This document shows, in pieces, positions 1-8,434 of a stretch of DNA of 64,000 nucleotides. Location: assembly GCF_023380025.1 (NCBI RefSeq), contig NZ_CP097253.1, positions 2,017,001 to 2,081,000 of the forward strand, written 5' to 3'. Source of the DNA: Sphingomonas glaciei. GTDB lineage: Bacteria; Pseudomonadota; Alphaproteobacteria; Sphingomonadales; Sphingomonadaceae. The position numbers were made by a program, and so were the translations under genes. Position 1 is the stretch's first letter. Each line of letters opens with the position of its first letter. The notes under the pieces were generated by a model. It had not been told where the DNA came from. It did not search any database and worked only from the letters and a program-made list of their open reading frames with translations.

Positions 1-533
1 GCGATGGCGGCGAGCGCCTCTAGATGCGGCACCCAGCGGCCGGTACCGAACATCAGCTGGCTGACCATGACCAGGTCGGCGCCTCCCGCTCGCTCCGCCA
101 ATCGCTCGGCCAGCGTGTCGGACGGCTCGGACGGCAGAACCTCGAGGAGGATATCTCCGCTTTCCGCCCAGCGCGCGAACTGGCGGCGGGCGCTGTGGAA
201 TTCGCCGCTGGTGGTCAGGACCCGAAGCGGCCCCCCGGCGCGGCGCGGCGCGGCGGCCCACAGGCGGATCAGCAGGTCATGGGTGTTGCCGGCGAAGACG
301 ATGGCGTCAGGGTGATGCGTGCCCAGCTCTACCGCCACTTCGCGCTGCGCCTCGGGCCACAGCTCACCCATCACCCGCTCCCACTTGCGGTCGGCGAGCC
401 GGGCGCCATCTTCCCAGCATTCGACCTGACCGGCGAAGCTGGCGTCGGGCCACAGGTGGTGGCTGTGCGCGGCGACGTGCAACCGGCCGGGCGCAGCGCC
501 GAGGCTGCGGCTGAAGAGATGCTTGAAGCTCAT
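1..533 (-). CDS. Kynureninase-like class V aminotransferase-fold PLP enzyme (C-terminal part missing)
   Basis: The reading frame starts with ATG at 533 and runs off the window at base 1, so only about 177 N-terminal residues are visible (MSFKHLFSRSLGAAPGRLHV...). The PLP-binding lysine lies outside. The segment with AAHSHHLWPD near the start and IVFAGNTHDLLIRLW at about residue 78 resembles sphingomonad proteins labelled class V aminotransferase or kynureninase. The start codon overlaps the stop of the tryptophan 2,3-dioxygenase gene as ATGA (530-533), so the two are translationally coupled. That context supports hydrolysis of kynurenine, or formylkynurenine processing, as the next step of tryptophan breakdown. 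The family is clear in outline. The exact substrate is inferred only from the neighbour. Confidence 0.75.
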   Translation of the reverse strand, partial: MSFKHLFSRSLGAAPGRLHVAAHSHHLWPDASFAGQVECWEDGARLADRKWERVMGELWPEAQREVAVELGTHHPDAIVFAGNTHDLLIRLWAAAPRRAGGPLRVLTTSGEFHSARRQFARWAESGDILLEVLPSEPSDTLAERLAERAGGADLVMVSQLMFGTGRWVPHLEALAAI

Positions 534-1264
534 AGCTCGGTCCGGATCGCCCACAATTCGGGGAAAGCGCGCTTCTCCAGCGTCGAGGCGAGGTAACGCG
601 CGCCGGCCGAGCCACCGGTCCCCGGCTTCATGCCGATAATCCGCTCCACCGTCAGCAGGTGCTTATGACGCCAGCCCGACAGGGCATCGTCGATGTCGAC
701 CAGTTTCTCGGCCAGTTGATAGAGCCCGAACCAGCGCTCGCTGTCGCGGTAAACCTCCAGCCAACTGGCGGCGCCCTGGCGGACGCGGGCGGCATTGGCG
801 GTTTCCCACAGGCTCGGCGCGTCGAGCGCTGCCTGCAAACGGGCACGGCCCTCGGTGCCGCCTTCCTGATAGTCGAGGAAGCGCGGGTCCTTGATCCCGA
901 ACTTGAATTCGAGTTCTCGGAACTGCGCCGACTGGAACCCCGAGGAGGTGCCGAGAACGTGGCGGAAGGCCGAATAATCGACCGGGGTCATGGTCGCCAG
1001 CACGTCCCACGACAGGGTCATCACCGACTGAATCCGGCTGACCCGGGCCAGCGCCTTGTAGGCGGCGGCAAAGTCGTCTGAGACGACCAGGCGGATCGCC
1101 AGGTCGACCTCGTGAAGCATCTGCTTCAGCCACAGCTCCTTGGTCTGGTGGATGACGATGAACAGCATCTCGTCATGCAGGTCGGACTTCGGTTGCTGCG
1201 CGGACAGCAGGGCCGGGAGCTGGAGATAATCGGCATAGGTCATGCCGGCCGGGTGAGCGGTCAT
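530..1264 (-). CDS. kynA: Tryptophan 2,3-dioxygenase
   Basis: This haem dioxygenase opens the indole ring of L-tryptophan to give N-formylkynurenine in the cytoplasm. The 244-residue product carries the family signature HDEMLFIVIHQTKELW at residues 30-45, including the distal His39. It also has the GFQSAQFRELEFKFG segment in the middle and the RHKHLLTVERIIG helix near the C-terminus, where the proximal haem histidine is expected. GTGGSAGARYL, part of the substrate pocket, follows. It is somewhat shorter than the roughly 280-300 residues of Xanthomonas TDO, the difference being at the N-terminus. It is the first gene of a two-gene unit, overlapping the kynureninase-like gene by four bases (ATGA). 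Confidence 0.95.
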   Translation of the reverse strand: MTAHPAGMTYADYLQLPALLSAQQPKSDLHDEMLFIVIHQTKELWLKQMLHEVDLAIRLVVSDDFAAAYKALARVSRIQSVMTLSWDVLATMTPVDYSAFRHVLGTSSGFQSAQFRELEFKFGIKDPRFLDYQEGGTEGRARLQAALDAPSLWETANAARVRQGAASWLEVYRDSERWFGLYQLAEKLVDIDDALSGWRHKHLLTVERIIGMKPGTGGSAGARYLASTLEKRAFPELWAIRTEL

Positions 1265-1316
1265 GAAGCCGGTCTAGGCCGAACCGGCCGCCGCGTCACC
1301 CCGGATCGGGAATGGC

Positions 1317-1775
1317 TTACTGACCGCCGCCGCCGGGAAGGGCGCCGCTGCCGACGGTCCCGATGTTGCCGAAGAATTCTTCGAAGAAGCTCTTGCGGCG
1401 GCCCAGCGTCGGGGTGGTCCGGCCGTAGGGGTCGATCGAGGCGATCTTGTCCTTGCCGGTGCGCTCCACCGCGGTGACGTTGCCGGCCGGATCGAAACGG
1501 ATCCGCAGGATCGTCTGCTCGGTCACCCGCGGCGTGCGGAACGCGAAGGTCGAGGTGTTGCGGCTGACGTAATACCATTCGTTGTCGTTGAACTGCCCCG
1601 TGAACGTCGGCCGGCCAAGTGTCCGTTCGACGCTGGTCTTGTTGTCGGTCCCGACCTGCACCGCCTGGCTGAGCTGCGGGTCGAGGATGAAGCCGCGATT
1701 CTCGCGATAGCCGGCACAGCCGCTGAGCCCGAGGGCCGCGATCGAGGCGAGGAGGACGAAACGATTGTTGTTCAC
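1317..1775 (-). CDS. bamE: Outer membrane protein assembly factor BamE (SmpA/OmlA lipoprotein)
   Basis: BamE is a small lipoprotein of the BAM complex that folds beta-barrel proteins into the outer membrane. I chose the GTG at 1775 because it gives a clean lipoprotein signal peptide (NNNRFVLLASIAALGLSGC) with a lipobox LSGC and Cys20 as the lipidated residue. A GGAG lies about 10 bases upstream. A longer frame reaches 1886 but adds an Arg-rich stretch with no sense. The mature part contains the SmpA/OmlA core (GTDNKTSVERTLGRPTFTGQF, then NEWYYVSR). The C-terminal tail, ending GALPGGGGQ, is typical of the long alphaproteobacterial form. It diverges from the bc1-chaperone gene across about 109 bases. 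Confidence 0.9.
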   Translation of the reverse strand: MNNNRFVLLASIAALGLSGCAGYRENRGFILDPQLSQAVQVGTDNKTSVERTLGRPTFTGQFNDNEWYYVSRNTSTFAFRTPRVTEQTILRIRFDPAGNVTAVERTGKDKIASIDPYGRTTPTLGRRKSFFEEFFGNIGTVGSGALPGGGGQ

Positions 1776-1884
1776 AGGTGCCAAGCTCCGGATGCCGGCA
1801 CCCTTGCGCCGGCGGTTCGCCCGCTCAATATCGGCTGGGGCCCGCCGCGCCAAGTGCAGCGGTCCGCCTGAACGGAGGATGATC

Positions 1885-2397
1885 ATGAAGTCGCTGATGC
1901 GGCTGTTCCGGAGCGAGCCGAATATCGCCGCGCCGCTCTACGCCGAGGTCGTGGCCAAGGCCCGCAGCCCGCACTGGTATGTCGCCGGCCGCGTGCCCGA
2001 CACGATGGAAGGCCGATTCTCCGTGCTGGCGACGCTGCTCGCGCTGACCGACCTCCGACTCGAGGCGGGCCGCGAGGAAGCACGCAAGGCCAGTGTCGGC
2101 CTGGCCGAAGCCTTCGTTCACGACATGGATTCGCAGCTTCGCCAGGACGGCGTCGGCGATCCGGTGATGGGCAAAAGGGTCGGCAGCCTGGTCGGCGCGC
2201 TCGGCGGACGGCTGGGCGCCTGGCGCAAGGTGACCGCCGGCGAAGAAAGCTGGGAGGCCGTGACCGGCCGCTCGCTGTATCGCGAGAAAGTGCCGTCGGA
2301 CGAGGCGCTCTCCCATTCGGTGGACGAGCTCAAGCGTTTCTGGCGCGCGCTTGAAGGGCGCAGCGACGAGGCGTTGATCGGCGGGGTCCTGCCGTGA
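1885..2397 (+). CDS. Ubiquinol-cytochrome c chaperone family protein (CBP3-like)
   Basis: The 170-residue protein belongs to the ubiquinol-cytochrome c chaperone family, named for mitochondrial CBP3/UQCC1, which helps cytochrome b assembly in complex III. Recognisable segments are YAEVVAKARSPHWYVAGRVPDT and, later, FVHDMDSQLRQDGVGDPVMGKRVG, followed by LGGRLGAWR. The ATG at 1885 lies six bases after a GGAGG (1874-1878). An ATG at 1879 sits directly against that GGAGG and is a poorer choice. The stop overlaps the next gene as GTGA (2394-2397). The pairing with a YceD/DUF177 gene is common in Alphaproteobacteria. The bacterial role is inferred from the mitochondrial homologue. Confidence 0.88.
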   Translation: MKSLMRLFRSEPNIAAPLYAEVVAKARSPHWYVAGRVPDTMEGRFSVLATLLALTDLRLEAGREEARKASVGLAEAFVHDMDSQLRQDGVGDPVMGKRVGSLVGALGGRLGAWRKVTAGEESWEAVTGRSLYREKVPSDEALSHSVDELKRFWRALEGRSDEALIGGVLP

Positions 2398-2894
2398 GCG
2401 GCGCGAAACTACCGCTGGCCAAGCTGCGCGACGGGCAGCGGGTCGAGTATCAGGCGGACGAGGCCGAGCGCGCGGCGGTGGCCGACCGACTCGACCTGCT
2501 CGGGCTCGAGCGGCTGGAGGCGGTGCTGACGCTCAAGGCCGAAGGCGACCGGGTGCGGGCCGAGGGGCAGCTTCGCGCCAGCGTGACCCAGGCCTGCGTC
2601 GCCAGCGGCGAGCCGGTTCCGGCCACCGTCGACGCGCCGATCGCTTTGCTGTTCATGCCCGAACCCAGCGGCACCCCCGACGAGGAGGTCGAGCTCAGCG
2701 CCGAAGACCTCGACGTCATCTTCCACGACGGGCGCGAGATCGACCTGGCGGCTGCGGTCGCCGACGAATTGAGCCTTGCGCTGGATCCCTACCCGCGCAG
2801 CGCCCGCGCCGAAGATGCGCTGAAGGAAGCGGGCGTACTAAGCGAGGAGCAAGCCGGACCGTTCGCGGCCCTGGCGGCGCTGAAGGGGAAGTAG
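2394..2894 (+). CDS. YceD/DUF177 family protein
   Basis: This 166-residue protein is a DUF177 (YceD) member, a family linked in Escherichia coli and plants to 23S rRNA accumulation. The conserved core is seen in LRASVTQACVASGEPVPATVD (the Cys region) and in the acidic stretch EVELSAEDLDVIFHDGREIDL. The family's end motif follows, ELSLALDPYPRS. Translation starts with GTG at 2394, overlapping the upstream chaperone stop by four bases. In many bacteria rpmF and plsX follow, but here the gene ends the unit and faces ssb. Function is from the family, not from anything special in this copy. Confidence 0.9.
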   Translation: MSGAKLPLAKLRDGQRVEYQADEAERAAVADRLDLLGLERLEAVLTLKAEGDRVRAEGQLRASVTQACVASGEPVPATVDAPIALLFMPEPSGTPDEEVELSAEDLDVIFHDGREIDLAAAVADELSLALDPYPRSARAEDALKEAGVLSEEQAGPFAALAALKGK

Positions 2895-2911
2895 GAGGGC
2901 TCTAGGCCCTC
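2895..2911. terminator. Short hairpin between convergent yceD and ssb
   Basis: GAGGGC, a five-base loop TCTAG, then GCCCTC form a perfect six-base-pair stem in the 15-base gap between two convergent genes. It overlaps the ssb stop codon. There is no T-run on either side, so its strength as an intrinsic terminator is doubtful. Confidence 0.4.
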
Positions 2912-3458
2912 AGAACGGAACGTCGTCGTCGAGGTCGTCGAACGCCGCCGGGGCCGGGCGGTTGGCGCTGCTGGCCGAGCCGAGCTTGCCGCCGCCATAG
3001 CCGCCACCGCCGCTGCTGCCGCCACCGAAGCCGCCGTCGTCGTAGCCGCCACCACCACTGCTGCGACCGCCGCCGTAGCCGCCGCCACCGCCGCCGCCGC
3101 CTTCACCGCCGCGGCCGTCGAGCAGCACCATAGAGCTGTTGAAGTTGCGCAGCACGACCTCGGTCGAATAGCGGTCCTGGCCGTTCTGATCCTGCCACTT
3201 GCGGGTCTCGAGCTGGCCTTCGAGATACACTTTCGAGCCCTTCTTGAGGTAGGACTTGGCGACCTTGGCGAGGCCTTCGGAGAAGATCGCCACCGAATGC
3301 CACTGGGTACGCTCCTGGCGGTTGCCGTCGCGGTCCTTCCAATTTTCGGAGGTAGCGATCCTGAGGTTCACCACTTCGCCCCCGTTCTGGAACGAGCGGC
3401 TTTCCGGGTCCTGCCCCAAGTTGCCGACTAGAATGACCTTGTTGACGCTTCCCGCCAT
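2910..3458 (-). CDS. ssb: Single-stranded DNA-binding protein
   Basis: SSB coats single-stranded DNA during replication, repair and recombination. The 182-residue protein has an N-terminal OB fold ([20 protein letters not shown], then [15 protein letters not shown] and [21 protein letters not shown]). A long Gly-rich linker at about residues 115-165 follows. The tail DDLDDDVPF is the canonical acidic tip that binds partners such as RecQ, PriA and the Pol III chi subunit. A GGAG lies about 10 bases upstream of the ATG. The gene is followed head-to-tail on the other side by feoB, whose stop is only 30 bases upstream. Confidence 0.97.
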   Translation of the reverse strand: MAGSVNKVILVGNLGQDPESRSFQNGGEVVNLRIATSENWKDRDGNRQERTQWHSVAIFSEGLAKVAKSYLKKGSKVYLEGQLETRKWQDQNGQDRYSTEVVLRNFNSSMVLLDGRGGEGGGGGGGGYGGGRSSGGGGYDDGGFGGGSSGGGGYGGGKLGSASSANRPAPAAFDDLDDDVPF

Positions 3459-3488
3459 GCTTCACGACTCCTCTATCTTGAGGAGCAG

Positions 3489-5324
3489 CTATAGGCCGAG
3501 CGCGACCGCCGTCCAGTAGGTCGCGCCCGCCGCCATGTAGGCTAGGGCGAACAGGTAGGTGACCATGAAGATCGGCCATCGCCAGCTGTTGGTTTCGCGG
3601 CGGGTGACCGCGATCGTCGACACGCATTGCGGGGCGAACACGAACCAGGCGAGGAAGGCGAGCGCGGTCGGCAGCGGCCAGGCGCCGCGGAGCCGCTCGG
3701 CCAAGCTCTTTTCGAGCTGCGATTCGTCGGCCTCGTCGAGGGCGTAGACGGTGGCGATCGCTGACACCGCCACTTCGCGCGCGGCCATCGAGGGCAACAG
3801 GGCCAGCGCAATATCGTGATTGAAGCCGATCGGCTTGACGACGACCTCGATCCCGCTCGCGATCTTGCCGGCGATTGACACTTCGCTCTGGTTCTCGCCC
3901 GGGCCCGCGGCGGGGAAGCTGGCCAACGCCCACAGCAGGACGGTGGTGAGCAGGATGATCCCGCCGGCTCGCTTGAGGAAGATCACCGCGCGCTGCCACA
4001 GACCGAGTGCGACGTCCTTTAGGGCGGGCATCTGGTACTTGGGCAGTTCCATCATGAACGACGAGGCGGCGCCGCGGGCTACCGTCTTGCGCAGCAGCAG
4101 CGCGGCGACCAGCGCGCCGACGATGCCGGCCAGGTAGAGGCCGAACATCACCACCCCCTGCAGGTTGACGAAGGGCGCGATCTCACGGTTCGGAATGAAG
4201 GCAGCGATGATCAGCGTGTAGACCGGAAGCCGGGCCGAGCAGGTCATCAGCGGCGCGACCAGGATGGTGGTCAGCCGGTCCTTTTCATTATCGATAGTGC
4301 GGGTCGCCATGATCCCCGGCACCGCGCAGGCGAAGCTCGACAGCAGGGGGATGAAGGCGCGGCCGGACAGGCCAGCGCTGCCCATCAGCCGGTCCATCAG
4401 GAAGGCGGCACGGACCATGTAGCCGGTGCCTTCGAGGAGCAGGATGAACAGGAACAGGATCAGGATCTGCGGCAGGAACACCACCACCGCGCCGACCCCG
4501 CCGATCACCCCGTCGACCAGCAGCGAGCGCAGCGGACCTTCGGGCAGGACGTCGGTGACCAGGGTCCCGACCGCCGACACCCCGCTTTCGATCCAGCCGA
4601 TCGGGGTTTCCGACCAGGCGAACACCGCCTGGAACATCGCGAACATGACCAGCGCCAGGATCACGACCCCGGCGACGGGATGCAGCAGGAAGCGGTCGAG
4701 GCGGTGGGTCCAGCGGCGCACCGGGGCTTCGCTGACGATCGCCGCGGTGGCGATCCGGCGCGCTTCGCGGGCGAGGTCGGCGGGGGCCGGGACGGGGGCG
4801 GCGGTGCAGCCGATCGCCTGCTCCAGCGCTTCGCGCACCGCGTCAAGCCCGCGGCGGCGGACCGCAACGGTCTCCACAACCGGCAATCCGAGCGCCTGCG
4901 ACAGCTGGTCGGCCGACACGGTCAGCCCGTCCCGCTCGGCCATGTCGATCATGTTCAGCGCCACCACCATCGGCAGGCCAAGACTGCGCAATTCGAGGGC
5001 AAAGCGCAGGTGATTGTCGAGGTTGGAGGCGTCGACCACCACCAGCAGCGCGTCGGGCTTGCGCTCGCCGGCCTGGCTCCCGCTCAGGACGTCGCGGGTG
5101 ACTGCTTCGTCGGGGCTCGACGGCTCCAGCGCGTAGGTGCCGGGAAGGTCGACCAGTTCGACCGGGCGTCCGTCGGGCAGCGCGGTGCGGCCGCTTTTGC
5201 GCTCCACCGTGACGCCGGGATAATTTCCGACCTTCTGGCGGGCGCCGGTCAGGGCGTTGAACAGCGCGCTCTTGCCGGCATTGGGGTTGCCGACGACGGC
5301 GACTAGGGGTGCGGGAAGGGTCAC
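3489..5324 (-). CDS. feoB: Ferrous iron transporter FeoB
   Basis: FeoB is the GTPase-coupled inner-membrane Fe2+ importer. The 611-residue product starts with a cytosolic G domain: P-loop GNPNAGKS at residues 12-19, the DLPG element and NMID near residue 120. It continues into the membrane region with Gate-type segments such as IPLLSSFACAVPGIMATR and MTCSARLPVYTLII. I chose the GTG at 5324 because the P-loop follows at the normal distance and feoA stops at 5345. The open frame continues to 5531 but overlaps feoA. The gap between feoA and feoB is 20 bases, so they form one operon, probably controlled by the Fur-box-like site before feoA. Confidence 0.95.
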   Translation of the reverse strand: MTLPAPLVAVVGNPNAGKSALFNALTGARQKVGNYPGVTVERKSGRTALPDGRPVELVDLPGTYALEPSSPDEAVTRDVLSGSQAGERKPDALLVVVDASNLDNHLRFALELRSLGLPMVVALNMIDMAERDGLTVSADQLSQALGLPVVETVAVRRRGLDAVREALEQAIGCTAAPVPAPADLAREARRIATAAIVSEAPVRRWTHRLDRFLLHPVAGVVILALVMFAMFQAVFAWSETPIGWIESGVSAVGTLVTDVLPEGPLRSLLVDGVIGGVGAVVVFLPQILILFLFILLLEGTGYMVRAAFLMDRLMGSAGLSGRAFIPLLSSFACAVPGIMATRTIDNEKDRLTTILVAPLMTCSARLPVYTLIIAAFIPNREIAPFVNLQGVVMFGLYLAGIVGALVAALLLRKTVARGAASSFMMELPKYQMPALKDVALGLWQRAVIFLKRAGGIILLTTVLLWALASFPAAGPGENQSEVSIAGKIASGIEVVVKPIGFNHDIALALLPSMAAREVAVSAIATVYALDEADESQLEKSLAERLRGAWPLPTALAFLAWFVFAPQCVSTIAVTRRETNSWRWPIFMVTYLFALAYMAAGATYWTAVALGL

Positions 5325-5344
5325 TGGTGGCTGGGAAGCCCGAA

Positions 5345-5617
5345 TTAGTCGGCCGGGACCACCCGAATCGCACGGGCATGGGCACGGCGGATGGCGACGG
5401 TCATGCGACCGACCTTCACCGCCAGCGGGTCGCGTCCGAACGGACCGGCATGAAGCGGCTCCACCACCACGTCGGGGTCGAAGCCGAAGTGGCGCAGCCG
5501 GGCCGATTCGTGGCTGCCGAGCAGCGCCCAATCGATCGCCGAGACCCGTCCGCGCCGACCCAGCTCAAGCTGGTCGAGGGCGAGCGCGAAGTCGGCGGGG
5601 GTTGGCTGCATCGTCAT
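5345..5617 (-). CDS. feoA: FeoA family iron-transport accessory protein
   Basis: FeoA is a small SH3-like protein that acts with FeoB. The 90-residue product shows the FeoA layout: LDQLELGRRGRVSAID at the front, the LRHFGFDPDVVVEPLHAGPFGRDPLAVKVG core, and TVAIRRAHARAIRV at the end. Two ATGs (5617 and 5611) could serve as start. No convincing Shine-Dalgarno is visible, because the sequence just upstream is occupied by the Fur-box-like palindrome. It is the first gene of feoAB. Confidence 0.9.
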   Translation of the reverse strand: MTMQPTPADFALALDQLELGRRGRVSAIDWALLGSHESARLRHFGFDPDVVVEPLHAGPFGRDPLAVKVGRMTVAIRRAHARAIRVVPAD

Positions 5618-5621
5618 TGCT

Positions 5622-5640
5622 GCAACTGATTATCAATAAC
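5622..5640 (-). promoter_or_regulatory. Fur-box-like operator before feoAB
   Basis: Read on the minus strand the site is GTTATTGATAATCAGTTGC, which matches 14 of 19 positions of the classical Fur box GATAATGATAATCATTATC, including the central TGATAATCA. It ends four bases before the upper feoA ATG. Binding of Fur (or an Irr/Mur relative) here would block transcription and possibly ribosome access. The match is seen. The binding is inferred. Confidence 0.65.
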
Positions 5641-5668
5641 AGCAGCGCGGGTCCAGTGGAGTTATTCC

Positions 5669-6325
5669 TCAACGCGGCGGGTAGCGCAGCCGGCCAAGGA
5701 AGCGGGTCAGGCTCGGGCGCTCGGATTTGCCGAGCCCGGCCTTCCACTTCTCGAAATGCATGACATTGTCGATTCGCCGGTCGAGGAAGGCCGCGGTCTC
5801 GGCTGCGCCTTCGCTGTCGTCGCCCAGCCAGACGAGTAGCGTCGAGCCGTAGACCGCCGACAGGATCGCACGCTTGGTATAGTGATTGTAGTCGGTCGCG
5901 GTGTCGCCCGCCATGCGCCACATCACGTCGGCGCTGCGCCACGACAGGCGCGCAGCGGCCGCGGCGTTCTGCGGCATGGCGAGGATGGAGAGCGCGCGGC
6001 GGATCGCTTCCTTGGCGGGCTCCTGGATCTGCAGGCGGGACCAGACGAGGGCGCGGATGCGCTCGCGGATCTTCATCGCCGCCAGCGTTTCGGGCGGAAG
6101 CGCTTCGGCCAGCGCCTTGTCGACGCCCTGGCCGTAAAGGTCGATCAGTCCCACGGCGTCATCCGGCACCGCCAGCGCGGCGAGCGCAGGGTCGACCCCC
6201 TCGCCCAGCGCGGCAGCCTCGACCGCGGCGGCAGTCCAGCCGTCGAACGCGGCATTTTCGCCAATGGCGAGCGCGAGATCGAGCGCGGTCGCGCGGACAG
6301 GAGACAAGGTAGCGACATCGGTCAT
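5669..6325 (-). CDS. COQ9 family protein (ubiquinone biosynthesis)
   Basis: COQ9 binds isoprenoid lipids and presents ubiquinone precursors to the hydroxylase COQ7 in mitochondria and Alphaproteobacteria. The 218-residue protein has a helical TetR-like N-terminal half (ALDLALAIGENAAFDGWTAAAV). The diagnostic COQ9 block lies near residues 150-180: DVMWRMAGDTATDYNHYTKR, then ILSAVYGSTLLVWLGDDS. Its start overlaps the stop of the EamA transporter gene (ATGA, 6322-6325). A UbiH-type hydroxylase of the same pathway is at 11559, though not linked. The role is by family. Confidence 0.9.
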   Translation of the reverse strand: MTDVATLSPVRATALDLALAIGENAAFDGWTAAAVEAAALGEGVDPALAALAVPDDAVGLIDLYGQGVDKALAEALPPETLAAMKIRERIRALVWSRLQIQEPAKEAIRRALSILAMPQNAAAAARLSWRSADVMWRMAGDTATDYNHYTKRAILSAVYGSTLLVWLGDDSEGAAETAAFLDRRIDNVMHFEKWKAGLGKSERPSLTRFLGRLRYPPR

Positions 6326-7209
6326 GCGGAAACCGACTTGGGGCCGGAGCCGCCCTCTTGCAAGCGAACCAGCACCAGCGCGACGGCAATGGCGGCGGCG
6401 CCGAGGAAATCGAGTGACGTCATGACTTCACCATAAGCGATCCACCCGATCGCTGCCGATACGGCCGGTTGGGTCAGCAGTGCGAGGCCGACAACCAGCG
6501 GCGGCACCTGTCCCAGCGCATAGACCAGGCACCCCTGCCCGACCACCTGGCTGCCGAGTGCGAGCAGCAAGAGGGGCGTCCAGGCGCTCGGCAGAATCGT
6601 TTCCCCCATCACCGCCGCGAACGGCAGCAGCATCGCGGCCCCGAAGGCGCTGGCGAGGATCAGCACGGGGAGCGGCTGCATCGAACCGCGCACCCGCTCC
6701 ACTGCGATCAGGTAGCCGGCGTAGAGCAGCCCGGCGAGCAAGGTCAGCAGGTCGCCGCGCAGATAACGGGCGCTCAGCTCGGCGCTTCCCGCCATCAGCA
6801 GCGCCGAGCCGAGCAGCGCGAGCAGCAGTGCCGCGCCCTGCAACCTGGTCGGCAGCCGCCGCGCCAGCCACAGCCCCCAGGCGGCAAAGGCAAAGCTCGC
6901 GATATTCCCGAACAGAGTCGCATTGCCGAGCTTGGTGAGGTGGATTCCGGCATGCCAGGCGGCAAGGTCGGCAGCGAAGAAGAAGGCGGCGACCGCGATC
7001 ACCCACGCCGCCGAGCGCCCGGGCCAGTGCGCCGGCTGGCCCATCGCCTTCGCCAGCACCACCAAAAAGGGCAGCGCCAGCGCCAGCCGCCAGAAGCCCG
7101 CCGCACTGGGTCCGACGTCGGAAAGCCGCACCATCCACGGCCCGAACGCCAGCGCGACATTGCCCAGCATCAGGATCGCAAAGGCGCGGGGAGAGACACG
7201 CTGGGTCAC
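6322..7209 (-). CDS. EamA/DMT family transporter
   Basis: This 295-residue inner-membrane protein has about ten hydrophobic segments in two EamA repeats (first from FAILMLGNVALAFGPWMVRL, second from LTLLAGLLYAGYLIAVERV), the layout of drug/metabolite exporters. The Pro-rich motif VGLALLTQPAVSAAIGWIAYGE near the end is typical of the family. The substrate cannot be read from the sequence. It is the first gene of a pair with COQ9, overlapping by four bases, and diverges from the Old Yellow Enzyme gene across about 120 bases. Confidence 0.85.
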   Translation of the reverse strand: MTQRVSPRAFAILMLGNVALAFGPWMVRLSDVGPSAAGFWRLALALPFLVVLAKAMGQPAHWPGRSAAWVIAVAAFFFAADLAAWHAGIHLTKLGNATLFGNIASFAFAAWGLWLARRLPTRLQGAALLLALLGSALLMAGSAELSARYLRGDLLTLLAGLLYAGYLIAVERVRGSMQPLPVLILASAFGAAMLLPFAAVMGETILPSAWTPLLLLALGSQVVGQGCLVYALGQVPPLVVGLALLTQPAVSAAIGWIAYGEVMTSLDFLGAAAIAVALVLVRLQEGGSGPKSVSA

Positions 7210-7330
7210 CGCGCCCTCCTACCGGGGCGCCCGGCTGGGTCCACCCCAGGCCGATCGCGCACGGCGATTGTTATGCGCCGGAGCCACCCTATCTGACCAG
7301 CCGTGCTCGTTCCCCAAGCAGGACCTTTTC

Positions 7331-8419
7331 ATGCCCGATCTGTTTGATCCCGTCGTTTTCGGCGACATCCATCTCGCCAACCGCATCGTCATGGCCCCGT
7401 TGACCCGCGGCCGCTCCGGCCCAACCGGCGTCCCGACCGAACTGGGGGTGGAATATTACCGGCAGCGCGCTGGGGCCGGGCTGATCATCTCCGAAGGCAC
7501 CGGGATCAGCCGCGAGGGCCTCGGCTGGCCCAACGCGCCGGGCCTGTGGACCGAGGCGCAGGTCGAAGGCTGGAAGCCGGTGACCGAGGCGGTGCACAGG
7601 GCGGGCGGCAAGATCGTCGCCCAGCTGTGGCACATGGGCCGGCTGGTGCATTCCAGCGTCACCGGCACCCAGCCGGTATCGGCCAGCGCCACCACCGCCC
7701 CGCACAAGGCGCATACCTACGAGGGCAAGAAGCCTTACGAAGAAGCGCGGGCGATCACCCACGACGACATCCAGCGCATCCTCGGCGATTTTGCGACAGC
7801 GACCCGCAACGCGCTTCGCGCCGGGTTCGACGGGGTGCAACTGCACGGCGCCAACGGCTATCTGATCGACCAATTCCTGCGCGACGGCACCAATCACCGT
7901 GACGACGATTACGGCGGCTCGGTCGAAAACCGCATCCGCCTGCTGCGCGAGGCGACCGAGGCGTTGATTTCGGAAGCCGGGGCCGGCCGCACCCTCGTCC
8001 GGCTGAGCCCGCTCGGGCTGGTCCAGGGCTGCGACGACAGCGATCCGCACGGACTGTTCATCGCCGCCGGCAAGGCGCTGGGCGAGCTGGGCATCGCCGC
8101 CATCGAACTGCGTGAGCCGGGCGCGCATTCGACCTTTGCGCCGAGCGACATTCCTCCGGTCAGCCCGCACATCCGCCCGCACTTCGAGGGCGGGATCATC
8201 CTCAACAGCGATTATGACGGACCGTCGGCGCGTGCCCGCCTCAGCGAAGGGGTGGCCGATGCGATCGCTTTCGGCCGGCCGTTCATCTCCAACCCCGACC
8301 TGCCCGATCGCCTCCGCAAGGAACTGACCCTCGCAGATCCCGACCCCAGCACCTTCTACACCGCGGGGCCCGAGGGCTACACCGATTATCCGGTCGCGGC
8401 GGAACAGGCGGCGGCCTGA
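7331..8419 (+). CDS. Old Yellow Enzyme family alkene reductase
   Basis: The 362-residue protein is an FMN- and NAD(P)H-dependent ene-reductase that reduces activated C=C bonds. The TIM-barrel motifs are intact: VFGDIHLANRIVMAPLTRGR at the start, then IVAQLWHMGRLVH. The catalytic-loop motif GFDGVQLHGANGYLIDQFL is followed by RDDDYGGSVENR, and AIAFGRPFISNPDLPDRL binds the phosphate of FMN. It resembles the NemA/morphinone-reductase branch used in xenobiotic or electrophile detoxification. An AGGA precedes the ATG by about eight bases. It is followed after 15 bases by the SOUL protein gene and may share its transcript. Confidence 0.93.
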   Translation: MPDLFDPVVFGDIHLANRIVMAPLTRGRSGPTGVPTELGVEYYRQRAGAGLIISEGTGISREGLGWPNAPGLWTEAQVEGWKPVTEAVHRAGGKIVAQLWHMGRLVHSSVTGTQPVSASATTAPHKAHTYEGKKPYEEARAITHDDIQRILGDFATATRNALRAGFDGVQLHGANGYLIDQFLRDGTNHRDDDYGGSVENRIRLLREATEALISEAGAGRTLVRLSPLGLVQGCDDSDPHGLFIAAGKALGELGIAAIELREPGAHSTFAPSDIPPVSPHIRPHFEGGIILNSDYDGPSARARLSEGVADAIAFGRPFISNPDLPDRLRKELTLADPDPSTFYTAGPEGYTDYPVAAEQAAA

Positions 8420-8434
8420 ATCTTTGTCGCTGTC

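Noticed and set aside
2990..3115. Periodic GGC/GGN repeats that look array-like
   Set aside because: They encode the Gly-rich linker of SSB in frame. There are no spacers, so no CRISPR.
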